Shown: in pieces, positions 11,405-24,245 of the stretch
Layout of the letters: every line of letters begins with the position of its first letter
How positions within the stretch are numbered: the stretch's first letter is position 1
Origin: Megalopta genalis
Lineage: Eukaryota > Arthropoda > Insecta > Hymenoptera > Halictidae
Reading direction: 5' to 3'
NCBI RefSeq assembly: GCF_051020955.1
Contig: NC_135019.1
Span: forward strand, 13,227,501-13,291,500
DNA length: 64,000 nucleotides
Translations under genes and position numbers: made by a program
Notes under the pieces: generated by a model
Told to the model about the DNA's origin: nothing
Database searches by the model: none
Seen by the model: only the letters and a program-made list of their open reading frames with translations

Positions 11405-14261
11405 ATGGCGAACACGGCCCACCTTGTCCGCCGGCAAAGCTCGCGCGATCTAAAGCCCCAGAAAAGCGTCGACAGACTCGAGATGAAGGAGATGAGGGGA
11501 AGATTGATGACGGAGAACAGAAAAAATGTCAGTACTGCCAATTACGGTGCCACGAACGCAGCCTTTGAAGACTCCAGTCCTAACACAAAGGTAAATACCG
11601 ATTCGATTCGCGAGCGAACGTCGACGTTCGGGATCACAGTGTGATAGAAATTTCTCGCGCAAGTAAAAAACATTAATTTTACCAAAGTAACAATCTGTTC
11701 AATTTCTTGCGATAAATTGCGATAATCTAGAAAGAACAGAGATATATAGGTGATTTCATTCCGTTGAATTCATTTGCAGAGCAAACCAGCGAGCGGGGGT
11801 GGGGGTAGCAAAACCGCCAACAACGATGGGAAAACGATATTCCGACCGGAATCCGGCGAGGACGAGAGGGAAAATTGGGATAGTAAACTCACGTTTCTAT
11901 TAGCAACTGTCGGATACGCAGTGGGCCTCGGGAACGTATGGAGATTCCCATACCTCGCTCAAAAGAACGGTGGAGGTATGTTTGTAAAGAACACGTTTTC
12001 GCTTCGGAAACGTAAAAGTGAGCGAGAACTAGCAATTTCGAACGCGATTTCCGAATGTTCGGAGCTCGATTTCGACGCAAGTCGCGATTCTTTTTATTCT
12101 TTGCTTGTTCTTTTAAAAACAGGCGCATTTCTAATCCCATACTTCGTGATGCTGGCTATCGAGGGCATCCCCATATTTTATCTGGAACTGGCGATTGGCC
12201 AGAGATTACGGAAGGGCGCTATCGGTGTGTGGAACCAGGTGATTGTCGCGCAATGCGCGGTATAATATCACGGTAAACAATCGAAATATACCCGAATACG
12301 TAATCACGAGCCGTCTATCATGTTTGCAAAAGGTTTCTCCGTACATGGGTGGCATAGGAATAAGCAGCGCCGTAGTTTCCTTCAACGTAGCTCTGTACTA
12401 TAACACTATTATCGCTTGGTGCCTCTTCTACTTTGTCCAAGTAAGTCCTCCGATTACGAAAATCACAAATTAACGATATCGTAGCAAATTCGGAACGTAA
12501 CTTTTACACATAACCCTTCGCCGTACCATTATCTTCCTAGTCGCAACGGTTCGCATCTTTTTGATTTCAATCGTTTCTTAAAAGAAAAAGACGATTTATT
12601 TATTTTATTTATTATAAAAGACTCGAGTAATTATATATCGATGTCAAGAGAACAGAATTTTATTCCTATTTAAAAGAACGTAATAACATTCGTACTTAAC
12701 ACTTTATGCTCGCACGAACGTGGGTGCGAATTGCACGCAAACCGGATCAGTTTCGGTTATCGTGCAAGTTTATGTGTTCTATAATTAAAGCGGAAAGAGA
12801 GAAACGTGTAACGGAAGGATTTGCAGCTTATTAATGAAAGATTAATTTTCAAATCATTTTTCTATTTGCTTTATCGACGAGGGCATAAATTGTTAACAGG
12901 TTATCAATTATCGAACAAGCGTTGAACAATTTCGTGTGAAAAAAATAATACAGGATTTCTCGATGATAGAAGATTTCAATAAGATTTATTTCAATAAGAT
13001 GTACATAGAGGGTATCCCCCCCATTGTCCGTTCTAATAATTGAATCTTCTGGCTGGCAGAGTTTCCAATCGGAGCTACCGTGGGCAGAATGTCCGAACGT
13101 GTATTTCCAGAACGGCTCGTACGCCCCGGAGCCGGAGTGTGTGGTAAGTCCGATTCGTCTTTCAATTAATGAAGACAATTACGCTGCAACCGATGCCGAT
13201 TCCACAGGTCAGCAGTCCTACACAATACTTCTGGTATCGGACCACTCTGATGATATCGAAGGATATCAATAGCCCGGAGTTATTCAATTGGAAGATCGCT
13301 CTGGCGCTGGTGATCGCTTGGATTCTCGTTTATATGTGCATGATCAAGGGAATCGCGTCTTCAGGGAAGGTATTCCTTTAAAGTGTTCAACGCCGAACGC
13401 GTCGCTATATACATAGAATGCATAATTAACCGGTTAAACCAGTTATTTTAGAACACCTTTATCAATTGGAATGTCTTTTATAGGTCGTGTACGTGACTGC
13501 CACGTTTCCATACATTGTCCTGATCATATTCTTCTTCCGCGGCGTCACTTTGACAGGCATGTCCGACGGTCTGCGCCACCTTTTTACTCCGAAGGTAATT
13601 TTCTTCGCGATCGTCTCATTTTACGGCTCTTGATACGCTCCTCGATCGTCGCTAATTCTCATCGATCGAATGTATTCTACTTCTTACTTCTTGCGCTTCT
13701 GTAACCTCCACAATGACATGCACTTCGTTTATTTATTTGCTTTACGTACAGCTCGCGAATTTTCAAGATAAAAGACAGTCGAAGTAGAATACAACGTCAG
13801 TCAATTGAAACTGAAGATGATCGGCACCGAACAGAAATGAGATTGATTTCTGATTCTTCCTATCATATTGGGTTGGCAACTAAGTAATTGCCGATTTGTT
13901 CAATGAAATAAAACATTTTTTTTACTTGGAACGAAGTTTAATCTGTTTTGCCATCTCTCTGACAACTTGAAAATTCCACGCTCGTAGAAAGTCTGATCCT
14001 TTTCGGCCAAAAACTGAGTTCAGTGAGATTTTACAGCGTCATCGTCGTTAAAAGTTTTACCACGAAGGGAGTTGTCCAGGGATCGAAATAAGTGGTAATC
14101 CGATGGCCATCAATTTTTGCCAAGTGGACAAAGACGTGTGCGGCCTAGCATTGTCCTGGTGGAAAATGACACCTTTACGATTGACCAATTCTGGTCGCTT
14201 TTCCTTGACCGCTGCATTCAATTTGTCCAGTTACTAACATTCACGGCTAATAAAAAATAAC

Positions 14262-14315
<54 letters not shown>

Positions 14316-17300
14316 TAATATAACATTTACGGATATCATAAAAATGGGAGCGAGAGACATCTATAACTGAAATCGGCAATTACTTAGTTGCCAACCCAAT
14401 AGTTGCTGAAATCATAGAGAATCTTTTGTAAATAATGTAACAGAATCACATGTCATAATAGAAATCGTACGAAGTAAATTTAATCTTGTAACTTTTACAA
14501 AACGATATACATTAATCGAGTCTAGGTAGCTCGGTAGTTTCAGTGTCACCAAATATTCCAAGAAGTTTGCAACGACGTATCGCACGGTCGGATCAAAGTA
14601 ACTCTGTTCGTTCGAACAGAAATATCAATTAGAAATGAGAGATACGACATTTCTTAATTGTGAAATATCGTCTGTTCAGTGGTGGAAAATAGCAGATCCG
14701 GTAGTCTGGTTGGAAGCGGGTACGCAGATATTCTTTTCGCTGGGCCTGGCGTTCGGCGGTTTGATAGCGTTCTCGTCTTACAATCCCGTGAACAATAATT
14801 GCTACCGAGACGCTATCATGGTCAGTATGACGAACTGTTTCACTTCGATGTTCGCTGGGATTGTTGTGTTCTCTATCATCGGTAATTATCCCGACATTGT
14901 CCGAATTATTCAACCGCCGGTCGCGTGTCCGGTCGGATCGATCTCTGAACGCTGTGCTTTTCGCAGGGTTCAAAGCAACCATGGTGTACGAACAATGCCT
15001 GTCGGAAAGGAACGCCACGATCCTCAGCATTTTCGGCAACAAGATACCGGACGAGATCCCGATCGCTGGCACGCTTTTAAATATCACGACAGGAAACGTA
15101 ACTCTGGACAATTTAATAATGCCCGAGTTGCCACAGTGCGATCTGGAGAAAGAATTGGACAATGTCAGTAACGGACAATGTCAGCTCGAAGTTCCGTTAT
15201 ACGCTAAGTTCTCCCTAATTTTCCTTCAGCTTGCAAACAAAAATGGACAATAGAAAGTGGGGGTACAATTGTTCGAGCCTTGCGGTTTCGTTTTTATTAT
15301 AGTTCAGTATAATAAAGTTTTTATTATAGTTCAGTCGATATTAGTCAACAACTAAAATAACCTTGACCATGGCTAAACGATTTTTTTCCAGAAATTGCAA
15401 TTAGTTGGCGGGATAAAAGAATTAAGAAATGCTCGTTTTTCTATTGTTTATTGACAATCGGTGACTATAAAAACGAGTCGCTAAGCCCGAACAATCGTAT
15501 CTCCTCTTCCTAAATCGTTCGTTTTTGTTCACAAGCTGAAGGAAAATTAGGAAGAATTTACTGTATTTCTGTTTGCAACGTTGTCGTCAACGACTATTCC
15601 GTTCTTCCAGTCAGCGTCAGGCACTGGACTGGCGTTCATTATCTTCACGGAAGCAATCAATCAATTCCCCGGAGCTCAATTCTGGTCCGTGTTATTCTTC
15701 CTCATGCTGTTCACGTTGGGCATCGATTCGCAATTCGGCACTTTGGAGGGCGTTGTCACAAGTATCGTCGACATGAAGCTATTTCCGAATTTACGGAAGG
15801 AGATACTCACAGGTCGGTTGTCTTGTGTCACGATTACCATATGACACAGCTAACGGTTGCCATCTGCCTACGCTGGCAGATTGTATCGTGTCAAAACCTC
15901 GTGACTACGTTAGTTTCCCTTGCTTGACCTCTCGTTACCCTGCGACGTTCCGACTGGATCCCTGTTATCAAAAGGTCTATCACAGAGTTATGCTAATCCA
16001 ATTACATTTTAATTCAATTTCGCAATTTAATTACACCGTGTCTCAACCACATAGTAATTTAACTACGTTATAATACAATTACATCGTTCAAACCATTTAG
16101 TTAATTCAATTGCTAATTATTTTAATCACGTGTGTAGTTCAAACGCAATGCAATTGAATTACAATGTAATTATAGCCCAGAATTTGGAAATAGTGAGGTA
16201 CATTTTTCCTTCTGCGTATTTTCTTCTTTATTATTACTTGTTAATTTATTGTTCCTTAATTCGTGATTTTAGTTCAATTTCATCGTAATTTGAAATTTTA
16301 GTTCAATCACATCGTAATGTGGAATTTTAATTCAATTACACTGTAAGACGTAATTTCAATTCGATTACATCGTAATTCGTAATTTTAATTCACTTACACT
16401 GTAATTCGTAATTTCAATTCGATTACACTGTAAATCGTAATTTCAATTCAATTACATCGTAATTCGTAATTTTAATTCGATTACACTGTAATTCGTAATT
16501 TCAATTCAATTACATCGTAATTCGTAATTTTAATTCGATTACACTGTAATTCGTAATTTCAATTCAATTACATCGTAATTCGTAATTTCAATTCAATTAC
16601 ATCGTAATTCGTAATTTCAATTCAATTACATCGTAATTCGTAATTTCAATTCAATTACATCGTAATTCGTAATTTCAATTCAATTACATCGTAATTCGTA
16701 ATTTTAATTCAATTACACTGTAATTCGTAATTTTAATTCGATTACACTGTAATTCGTAATTTTTCAATTCAATTACACAGTAATTCGTAATTTTAATTCA
16801 AGTACGTCGTAATTCGTAATTAATATAACTTAATTACTTAGTATTTTGTAATTGTACTCCGATTGAAATTGCGAATTATTGTAATTTATTTGAACGGAGA
16901 TCTGAATTATTGAAATCTGAGTTACAATGTGATTGAATTGCTTTGTAATTACAGTTTCAATTATTATTCTGTACAACTCTCTGGTTTATCACATGATGAT
17001 CATATATTTTAGGTGCAATTTGTCTGGTCTGCTGCGTAATATCAATGGCGTTCGCTCATGGTGCCGGTAGCTACGTGTTCGTGCTCTTTGATAACTTCAG
17101 CGGGAACTTTCCTCTGCTGATCATTGCCTTCTTCGAGTGTATCGCAGTGTCTTACGTGTACGGTTTGAAGAGGTACGGAAACTCGTGTCAATGGTAAAGG
17201 TTTTGCACCCGAAGTTCTTCATTTTGCAAAATAAATTCACCCTTCTACAAATTAACATCACCCCTCTCGCACGCAAAATTTATCCTTCCGTAAATGAAAT

Positions 17301-20300
17301 TCATCCTTTCGCAAATCAAATTCTCCCTTGCACAGATAAAATTGATCCTTTTGCGAATCACATTCTTTTACTTCGTTTTCTTCGAAGTATCTTAAGAAAA
17401 ATAAAACGCAATGTAAAGTTGTGCTGAAATTTTTAATTTTATCGTACGCGTGCGACAATGATCTAAAAAATACTCACTTGATAGTAAACATATCTTTATA
17501 ATAAACAGGAAATACTTATTTCATAGTAAACATATTTTTATCTGTAATGATGCTTCTGCTGTGGCAATTTTATGTACATATTTATATAGGGTGTCATGTA
17601 CAACCGGATAGAGGCTGGATTCTACGTAAAAAAATAAGTCGAAAAAGCAACAAATTTCTCATGTAAGGTTTTTCGAGAAAACTGAGTTGAAAGATGCATC
17701 AAATTCGCGTTCTAGTATGACGAGAAATAGAATTGATATGTCATGACCAGAAGCGCCACTCGATTGCTATTCGATAATATTATCTTTTCAACCTAATTCT
17801 TCTCGAAAACGGAGTCTTAAATGAACAAATGAACAAATCTTTCTTTCTCGACTTATTTTTTCATGTAGAATCATCCCCTTGCCGGTCGTACTACCAGTTA
17901 CATGACACCCTGTACAATAATTACGACAATCTGTGCGTATAGTAGTTGCAGCAGAATGATTAATAACATCTCGTGAAAAGAGGTACTTTCTCCATAGAGA
18001 ATTTAATGTTTGAAAAAGCTTCAAACAACGAGGTCACGCAGTTTCTGGATCTTGTGTTGATTCGCATTGTTCAAAAGTAACCGTATTTCATCGATTGTTT
18101 TCATTTCGTTTCATCGGTAATCCTCGAAGCAATTTGTCAAATATATTCGATGTTGTATTTGAATTATTTCACTCCCAAGACATCCACAAAATAAATGCAT
18201 AATTTTGTAAGAGGATGAATTTGATTTGAGAAAAGGTGAATATGATTTGCAAAAAGATGAATTTAGAGTTCAACATTGTATCTATGGAAACCTGTTCATT
18301 GACGCGTTAAATATGTTGTTAACATGCACGTTGAAATCATATATTTTTAACTCTCAACACTCCAAGAAGATGTCTATCTTTTTATCTCCTTTTTTTATCT
18401 CTGTCTCAGATTCGCCGACGATATCGAATTGATGACCGGCAACCGTCCAGGTCTTTATTGGCTGATCTGCTGGAAGTATCTCAGCCCATTGGCGATGTTG
18501 AGCATTCTGGTCGCCTCGATCGTGGAAATTATCGTCGACGGAAGCGGTTATCCGGCTTGGATCGCCAGCAAAGGCATTACGGAGAGACACGAATGGCCGA
18601 TGTGGGCACTGGTTCTCATCGGAATTCTCATTCTCGCGTCCGTTCTCTGGATCCCCGCGGTCGCACTTTGCAGGTAATATGAGATAACGCGAAGTATTCC
18701 GCCTGGTTATCCTTCGCAGACGCGCGATTCTGCGTCGAAAAAGTTTTTAACTCTTTCCGCTGAATGGTCAAATGCGGTCCTCTTATCAGAAGATAACCAC
18801 TGCTTTTTCACCCCGTGGCCAGATCCATCAGGAAGACTATCTTTATTTTTTAACTCTCCTACAGCATTCATACAAATTTACGCGAAAAAGATACGCGCAT
18901 ATCTTTGTGAAACTGCACTATGATACAGGATATTTTATGACGTAAAATATGAAAATAATAAAATATGAATATGATTAATATGAAAATATAGAAAACAGTA
19001 AAAATTGATTTGCAGAATTACCAAAATGAGTAAGAGAGATAGAGAAAGTACGTAGGAGACAGAAATAGTAAATTAAAATATCTCAAATATCTCAAATATC
19101 TTAAATATAAAGTATCTCAATTTTTATAGTTATTACGAGGATAGTATACAGAGTGACCCAAAATTATGGTATTTCCAGCAAATGAGGGGTTGCCGAGGTG
19201 ATTTGAAACAACTTTTTCCTTAGCGAAAATGCAATCCGCGGCTTTGTTTACGAGTTATTAACGAGAAACAGTGACCAATGAGAGGCGAGCTTGGCTGGCG
19301 CGCGGTGGCCCAGCCAACGAGCGCACGAAGCCCAGTTCCGCTCATTGGCTCGGTCGCCTCGCGCCAGCTGAGCTGGGATTCGACCGCTCGACCGCTGGCG
19401 CCGTTGGCTCGGCCGGCTCGCGCAAACTGAGCTGGGATTCGACCGCTCGACCGCTGGCGCCGTTGGCTCGGCCGGCTCGCGCAAACTGAGCTGGGATTCG
19501 ACCGCTCGACCGCTGGCGCCGTTGGCTCGGCCGGCTCGCGCCATCAGACCTTGCCTCTCGCTGGTCACGGTTTTTCATTAATAGCTTATAAACAAAGTCG
19601 CGGATTGCATTTTCACTACGGAAATAACTTAGTAGGATTGCATTTTCACTACGGAAATAACTTAGTAGAATTGCATTTTCACTATGGAAATAACTTAACT
19701 AGTAACTTTTTTTCCTTAGCGAAAATGCAGTCTGTGGTTTTGTTCGCGAGTTATTAACGAAAAACAGTGACCAAAGAGAGGGAAACTCGATCGGCGCGAC
19801 GCAGCCCAGCCAACGAGCAGTCGGAGCCCTGTTCGACTCATTGGCTCGGCCGCTCGCATCTTATTGGTCGCTGTTTTTTGTCGATAACTCGTAAACAAAG
19901 CCGCGGATCACATTTTCGCTAAGGAAAATGTTACTTCGAATGATCTCAGGAACCCCTTATTTCCCGGAAATATCATAATTTTAGGACACACTGTATATGA
20001 TTTTTGCAAATGTGTTGTTTGCGTTTTGGGCATATTACATCGTGGTATATTCGATATTTATTTATTTAATTTCTTTGACAAATTTGGCTGATGCATTTAC
20101 GTTACGCGTCACAATGACCCGAACGACGCGACACATATGGGCGACACCTAACCTTTGACTAGATCTGAGAATGAATTTTTCTTGTAATATATTCGAACGA
20201 ACGAAATTTTAGGTCGTTTAGAATGCAAAGGGATCGAAATACCGACCACTATGATTCTGAACTTTCTGGTTTCAGTTTCGTCGATTAAGTGACACCGATT

Positions 20301-20581
20301 TTGTAGGAATTTTTAGGGTTTACTGTCGGCACTTCACGTGTGAAAAATAGGCTGTCGCTAACGAATCGTTTACTTTTCAATACAGATTCTTCGGGATACT
20401 CATAATCGAGGATAACGAGAAAGCCTGGTTCCCCGCGGCAGATTTGAAAGAGTTTCACGGAATTATGCCGCACGAAGTCACGCCCGCCGAGACATTGCTG
20501 TTCTGCATAAGAAGCGACGGGTCCGAAGGATTCTGTTGTCCGACCGGTGGTCCCAGCGACGACGACGAGGACCTCACCTAG
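11405..20581 (+). CDS. Sodium-dependent neutral amino acid transporter, SLC6A15/17-type
   Basis: Thirteen phase-consistent exons: 11405-11590, 11780-11975, 12123-12238, 12333-12440, 13060-13143, 13208-13369, 13484-13594, 14680-14881, 14967-15163, 15611-15812, 17013-17172, 18410-18673, 20386-20581. They give 727 residues, the usual size of B0AT2/NTT4-type SLC6 carriers. Residues 1-93 are a cytosolic tail. TM1 carries the family sodium and substrate motif GLGNVWRFPY at 111-120. Later hallmarks are KGAIGVWN, PYMGGIGISS, a glycosylatable extracellular loop 2 (CPNVYFQNGS with a Cys pair), WLEAGTQIFFSLGLAFGG, IAFSSYN, the TM8-region SASGTGLAFIIFTEAI and FGTLEGVV. The C-terminus is acidic (DDDEDLT). 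It should cotransport neutral amino acids with sodium at the plasma membrane, often in neurons. The first real ATG is 11405; an upstream GTG in frame is not used. Drosophila bloated tubules is a relative, but orthology is not established. Confidence 0.93.
13868..14399 (-). mobile_element. Deleted mariner element in an SLC6 intron
   Basis: Terminal inverted repeats TTGGGTTGGCAACTAAGTAA..., with TA target duplication on both sides (13866-13867 and 14400-14401). The interior keeps 3' remnants of a mariner transposase on the minus strand (a HQDNARPHT stretch and a C-terminal FYERGIFKL-like stretch), broken by frameshifts, plus an (ATA)n run at ~14,265-14,312. The N-terminal part is missing, so it cannot move itself. 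It lies between SLC6 exons 7 and 8. Confidence 0.9.
16262..16822. repeat. 29-bp tandem repeat in an SLC6 intron
   Basis: About nineteen copies of a 29-bp unit (core ATCGTAATTCGTAATTTCAA), very AT-rich with one or two CpGs per unit. More degenerate, related TTACAAT/TTGAATT sequence extends to ~15,990 on the left and ~16,950 on the right. It lies in the intron between SLC6 exons 10 and 11. Confidence 0.9.
17205..17370. repeat. Degenerate ~24-bp repeat (AAATTCATCCTTTTGC type)
   Basis: Six or more degenerate units of AAATTCATCCTTTTGCAAA in tandem, in the SLC6 intron between exons 11 and 12. Read on the minus strand, the unit gives a run of charged 8-residue repeats (LRKDEF type). An inverted copy of the same repeat lies at 18205-18262 in the same intron. 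Confidence 0.65.
17588..17913. mobile_element. Short inverted-repeat element (AGGGTGTCATGTA ends)
   Basis: The left end AGGGTGTCATGTACAACCGG is mirrored on the right by TTACATGACACCCTGT. The inverted arms include a shared TTCTACRTRAAAAAATAAGTC block further in. No coding remnant. It sits between SLC6 exons 11 and 12 and is non-autonomous. Confidence 0.75.
18205..18262. repeat. Inverted copy of the ~24-bp repeat
   Basis: Units of GATGAATTTGATTTG/GGTGAATATGATTTGC, the reverse complement of the repeat at 17205-17370. Together the two blocks flank the element at 17588-17913. Confidence 0.55.
19148..19994. mobile_element. GGGTGTCCC-family element, copy 1 (expanded)
   Basis: Ends ACAGAGTGACCCAAAATTA and its mirror (ATAATTTTAGGACACACTGT), with TA-rich flanks. 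Inner arms share CTTAGCGAAAATGCAATCCG, ACGAGTTATTAACGA and the CCAATGAGAGGCGAG block. It is longer than the usual ~370 bp because of three tandem copies of a 59-bp GC-rich unit (19368-19544) and three copies of a 33-bp unit (19606-19700). It lies in the last SLC6 intron. No transposase. Confidence 0.85.
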
Positions 20582-20727
20582 GAATGGTTGTCGTCGCCGA
20601 TGTTGGGCTAATGTGTGTTTAAATGGTTCATAGGTCGGAAAACAGCGTTCTCTCATTTTTCAATGCGCCTCGACCCCCGATATTTAACCCACGTTGTAGC
20701 TCCAAGTCGATGTTCAACGACAACAAC

Positions 20728-21711
20728 CCTTAAATGGACCTTCGTAGTGCTGCAGGCGTCCCGGTCGGTTTGATCCAAATCACATTTCTCGTTATACAGG
20801 GTGGTCCATAACTATATTAACACCCAGAAAGAGGCGATTCCTGAGGCGATTCGAAGTAACTTTTTCCTTAGCAAAAATCCAATCCGCGGCTTTGTTCACG
20901 CGAGTTATTAACCAAAAAACAGTGACCAATGGGAGGCGAGCACGCCTAGTGCTAGGCAGCCGTGTCAATCAACGGAACTGAGCTTCGACCGCTCGTTGAG
21001 TTGGCCGCCTTGCACCCAGCAAAGCTCGTCTCTCATTGGTCAGTGTTTCTCGCTAATAACTCGTAAACAAAGCCGCGGATTGCATTTTCGCTAAGGAAAA
21101 AGTTACTTCAAATGATCCGAGGAATCATCCCTTCCCTGTTGTTAACATAATTACGGTAGACACCTATACAGAGAATATACCACCGGTTTATTGTACGATT
21201 CGGTTTCGAGTCTTTGTACTTCATTTACCGAGAGCCTGTTAACGGGATTTTCAACGATTGGAGCGTACGGAAAGGAGAAGCTTGATAATATTCTTTCGAA
21301 TAATTATTTCAGAAGCAATGAATGCATTGCTTTTAAGATGTACATATGTAATATTTATTTTATGTATATCTCGATATACATAAGATTTCGAATGATTTGT
21401 TCAATTACAGATGAAATTGTCATTGCGTTCGAGCAATTCGTTAAGAAATTCTCAATCGTTGATCTTCAACATTGAAACGACTGTCAGAAAACTGCCGATA
21501 CATAAAGTGTTAACCGAATATTAGCCTCGATTTAAATTGATTCGGAGGATGTTGACGAGATTAATTTATAAATTAGCCAGGCTACCTAATTATTAATAAA
21601 ATTAGGTCAACCAGATTACCGAATTGGCAAAGCGGAAATCGATTTTGCTTCGCAATGTTTGACTCGCCGTGTAATGTAATTTAATGACGCGCGCACAGGT
21701 CCACTTAAGGG
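20728..21711. mobile_element. piggyBac-like element carrying GGGTGTCCC copy 2
   Basis: Ends CCCTTAAATGGACC (20728) and, inverted, CCCTTAAGTGGACC ending at 21711 (13 of 14 match). The right end abuts TTAA (21712-21715); the left flank reads ACAA, perhaps a mutated TTAA. The copy at 20796-21168 lies inside. It starts 147 bp after the SLC6 stop and so may form part of that gene's 3' UTR; AATAAA at 21595-21600 could serve as its poly(A) signal. Confidence 0.5.
20796..21168. mobile_element. GGGTGTCCC-family element, copy 2 (GGTCCATAA end type)
   Basis: Both ends are of the variant type ACAGGGTGGTCCATAACTA. The interior has the usual family blocks: TTTTTCCTTAGCAAAAATCC, CGCGAGTTATTAAC, CCAATGGGAGGCGAG and their mirrors. 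Non-autonomous. Confidence 0.8.
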
Positions 21712-21753
21712 TTAATTCGATTCTATAGAGGTGGTACGAAGATATCGCGTCAA

Positions 21754-22020
21754 TTACCATGAAGAAGAAACATACGTATAGGCAATCTGGTCTGCGAGTG
21801 TATCCGTTAATCGTCGCCGAATTGTTTCCAGCAGTTTTGTTTCAGCGAGGAATCTAAGAACGAAGGGAAAGAAATCGGTCGTTTCAGTCGGTAATGTCTC
21901 GCCGCTGTTTTTCGTGTTTCTGAACCATTTGACGACGCGTACACATGTCAATATTAATCCGAACAGATATATCGCGAGCACGTAGGGAGTTCCCAATAAT
22001 ACGAGGACGAACAGACGCAT
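21754..22020 (-). CDS. Hypothetical small membrane protein (uncertain)
   Basis: 88 codons, uninterrupted. The first ~35 residues form one long hydrophobic segment (LFVLVLLGTPYVLAIYLFGL...), followed by a basic stretch and an amphipathic tail (TKLLETIRRRLTDTLADQ). A plausible acceptor (TTACAG on the minus strand) lies six bases before the ATG, so this could be the last exon of a longer gene; the frame stays open upstream to another possible acceptor near 22,103. I do not recognise a family. Alternatives are a chance frame or an exon of an unrecognised gene. Confidence 0.3.
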   Translation of the reverse strand: MRLFVLVLLGTPYVLAIYLFGLILTCVRVVKWFRNTKNSGETLPTETTDFFPFVLRFLAETKLLETIRRRLTDTLADQIAYTYVSSSW

Positions 22021-24093
22021 AGGAAACTGTAAGTTCGACGCAGGCGAAACAAAAGAGGCACGAAGCTTGCGTCTCGAATTGAACTTGCAGTTTTTTTTAA
22101 TCTACAAAAACCGTGTTACACATATATACATATATTATATATATATAATACATCTCGGTATCGCACGGTTTTAGAACTTTTCTTTCATCGTTCCTGGGCG
22201 AGAGAATTGTACCATCGAAAAAAGGAAAACAGAAACGAGCGCTCGTAAAGATCTCGACGACCGCAGGATATTTTTAAACAGCTCGAACCGGTGAAACTGT
22301 AATATCGTTCGCGAGATGTATCGTATATGCATTAACTATTTAGCGCGTAACATACTATCTTTAGCATTTGCAATACGTATTCGTAAAGGTCGACCTAAAA
22401 CCGATCGCAAATCATTAATGAAAAAAAGGAAAAAAATGAATTAGCATAATTTAAAAGTTAGAAACGAGATACTTTCGCGCTTAGCGGTCGCAGATTATGT
22501 GAAAAAAAAAATGTAAGGGTAGCGTAGGAACCGTCCAATGGGCGTGACGAGGACGTTCCCAAATATCGTTCTACTAATTTCCAGTTTTGTAAAGGTGTCT
22601 AGCTCCTGATCGATTCTCTGAAGTTGAACGATTCGTATTTTTTCCTTGAAATTTAATAGAAAATCACGTACAAAATTTACAAAAAAAGATAAAAGAAAGA
22701 AAACATCGATGCCGATTACTGGCGACGCGTGGTTAGAATTCGCCGAGCCCCGATTGTTTTACCGATGGCTTCAACAGCGTCGATCAAATTTATCAAAAGG
22801 TTACATATCTCGCTCGTCGAACGGAAATGGCGTATTTTCTACGAGAACTGAACTAAGAGCGATGGACGGACGGAGAGAATCGATTGATAGTATCGGTAGC
22901 TGGATCACACGATAACGTCGGGAAACGAGACGAACGCATATCAAAAACGATATACATCACAACGCGTGGATTCATTTGCAATTTTAGCGTGGGCTCGAGA
23001 GTGAGCATTCTAATATATAAGGACAATAACAAATTTCATAAGACTCGAGGTTGGAGAGACATCGTGCGACAATAAAAAACGCAATCGAACCGATTGAAAT
23101 TAATTATTCGGAAATCCGGCATTATGGTCAATGTTTGCACTGCACTTCTTGCACATTCACAGAGGCCTATAAAATCGTGAAATTGGCGCGTCGAATCGAA
23201 GGAATAGCAGCTCTATTTTGGCGCTCGGTTGCTTGAAATGTATCGATCGGCCTCAGATTAGTTATTTGGGATCGAATCGTTATCTTCTACGTAATATTTC
23301 TAAACGTTCCAATGTTCCGGAATGCAAAATCCTATTTTCAGGGCCTATATTTTAAGAATAAGGAAAACATCGGTTTCACGGGAAATATGTTTAATCAACG
23401 TTTGTGGGAATATGCTCACAGTTTGACACTATCAGTGTTCGTGTGTACGTGTCTATGAACACACGTGAAATTATTAACTTGTCGAATCGAAAGATGAACA
23501 TCATCGCAAACGATTAATTAATTAATTCACAAAGTTCATTTTATTATTACATCAGTGATATTCAGATTTATTAGCCGGATATGTTACGATATCTAAATAC
23601 GTGCCAAGTTAATTAATTTTGTGATACAAGTGAGATGCAATTTTGTTCGGATAACGTTCACATTAAAAATCTTGCATTAGAATAACTATCGTTTATAATT
23701 AGTGAACACAGATCTATTCCTTCGATGAAAGAGTCGTCTAGTAGCGAAGACTAGAGCAATAGTGAGATGCGCTCAAATCACGTCTATTTGTACTTCGGAT
23801 CTCTCTATTTTGTATGTGCGCTTTTGGGTATGGTCTTTACCCCTTTCTAACAAATTGTTGATCGCAAATCTGTTATACTACAAACCGAAAAAAAAACGAT
23901 CTCGTCATATCAGGAATAGGTGAAAGATTGGCCATTAATAAGAACGAGAAAATTTGATCCCCGTCTTCGATTAGCTATAGCTATACCTTCTTCTCGTTTT
24001 TAAAATACCTTCACACATAGGTCGTTCTTCGTTTATCAAGAAGGTGCTAAACTACGATAACATAAGAGTGATTTAATACGAGACGATAATGCT

Positions 24094-24245
24094 ACATTAT
24101 ATATACGTATACATATAAATATATAAATATATAAAAATATACATAAATATATATGTATATATAAGTATATATAAATATATATATAAATATATATATACAT
24201 ATTTAAGTATACATAAATATATATACATATATAAATATATACACA
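24094..24245. repeat. (AT)n/ATATAAAT microsatellite
   Basis: Imperfect run of AT and ATATAAAT units, about 150 bp. Confidence 0.85.
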
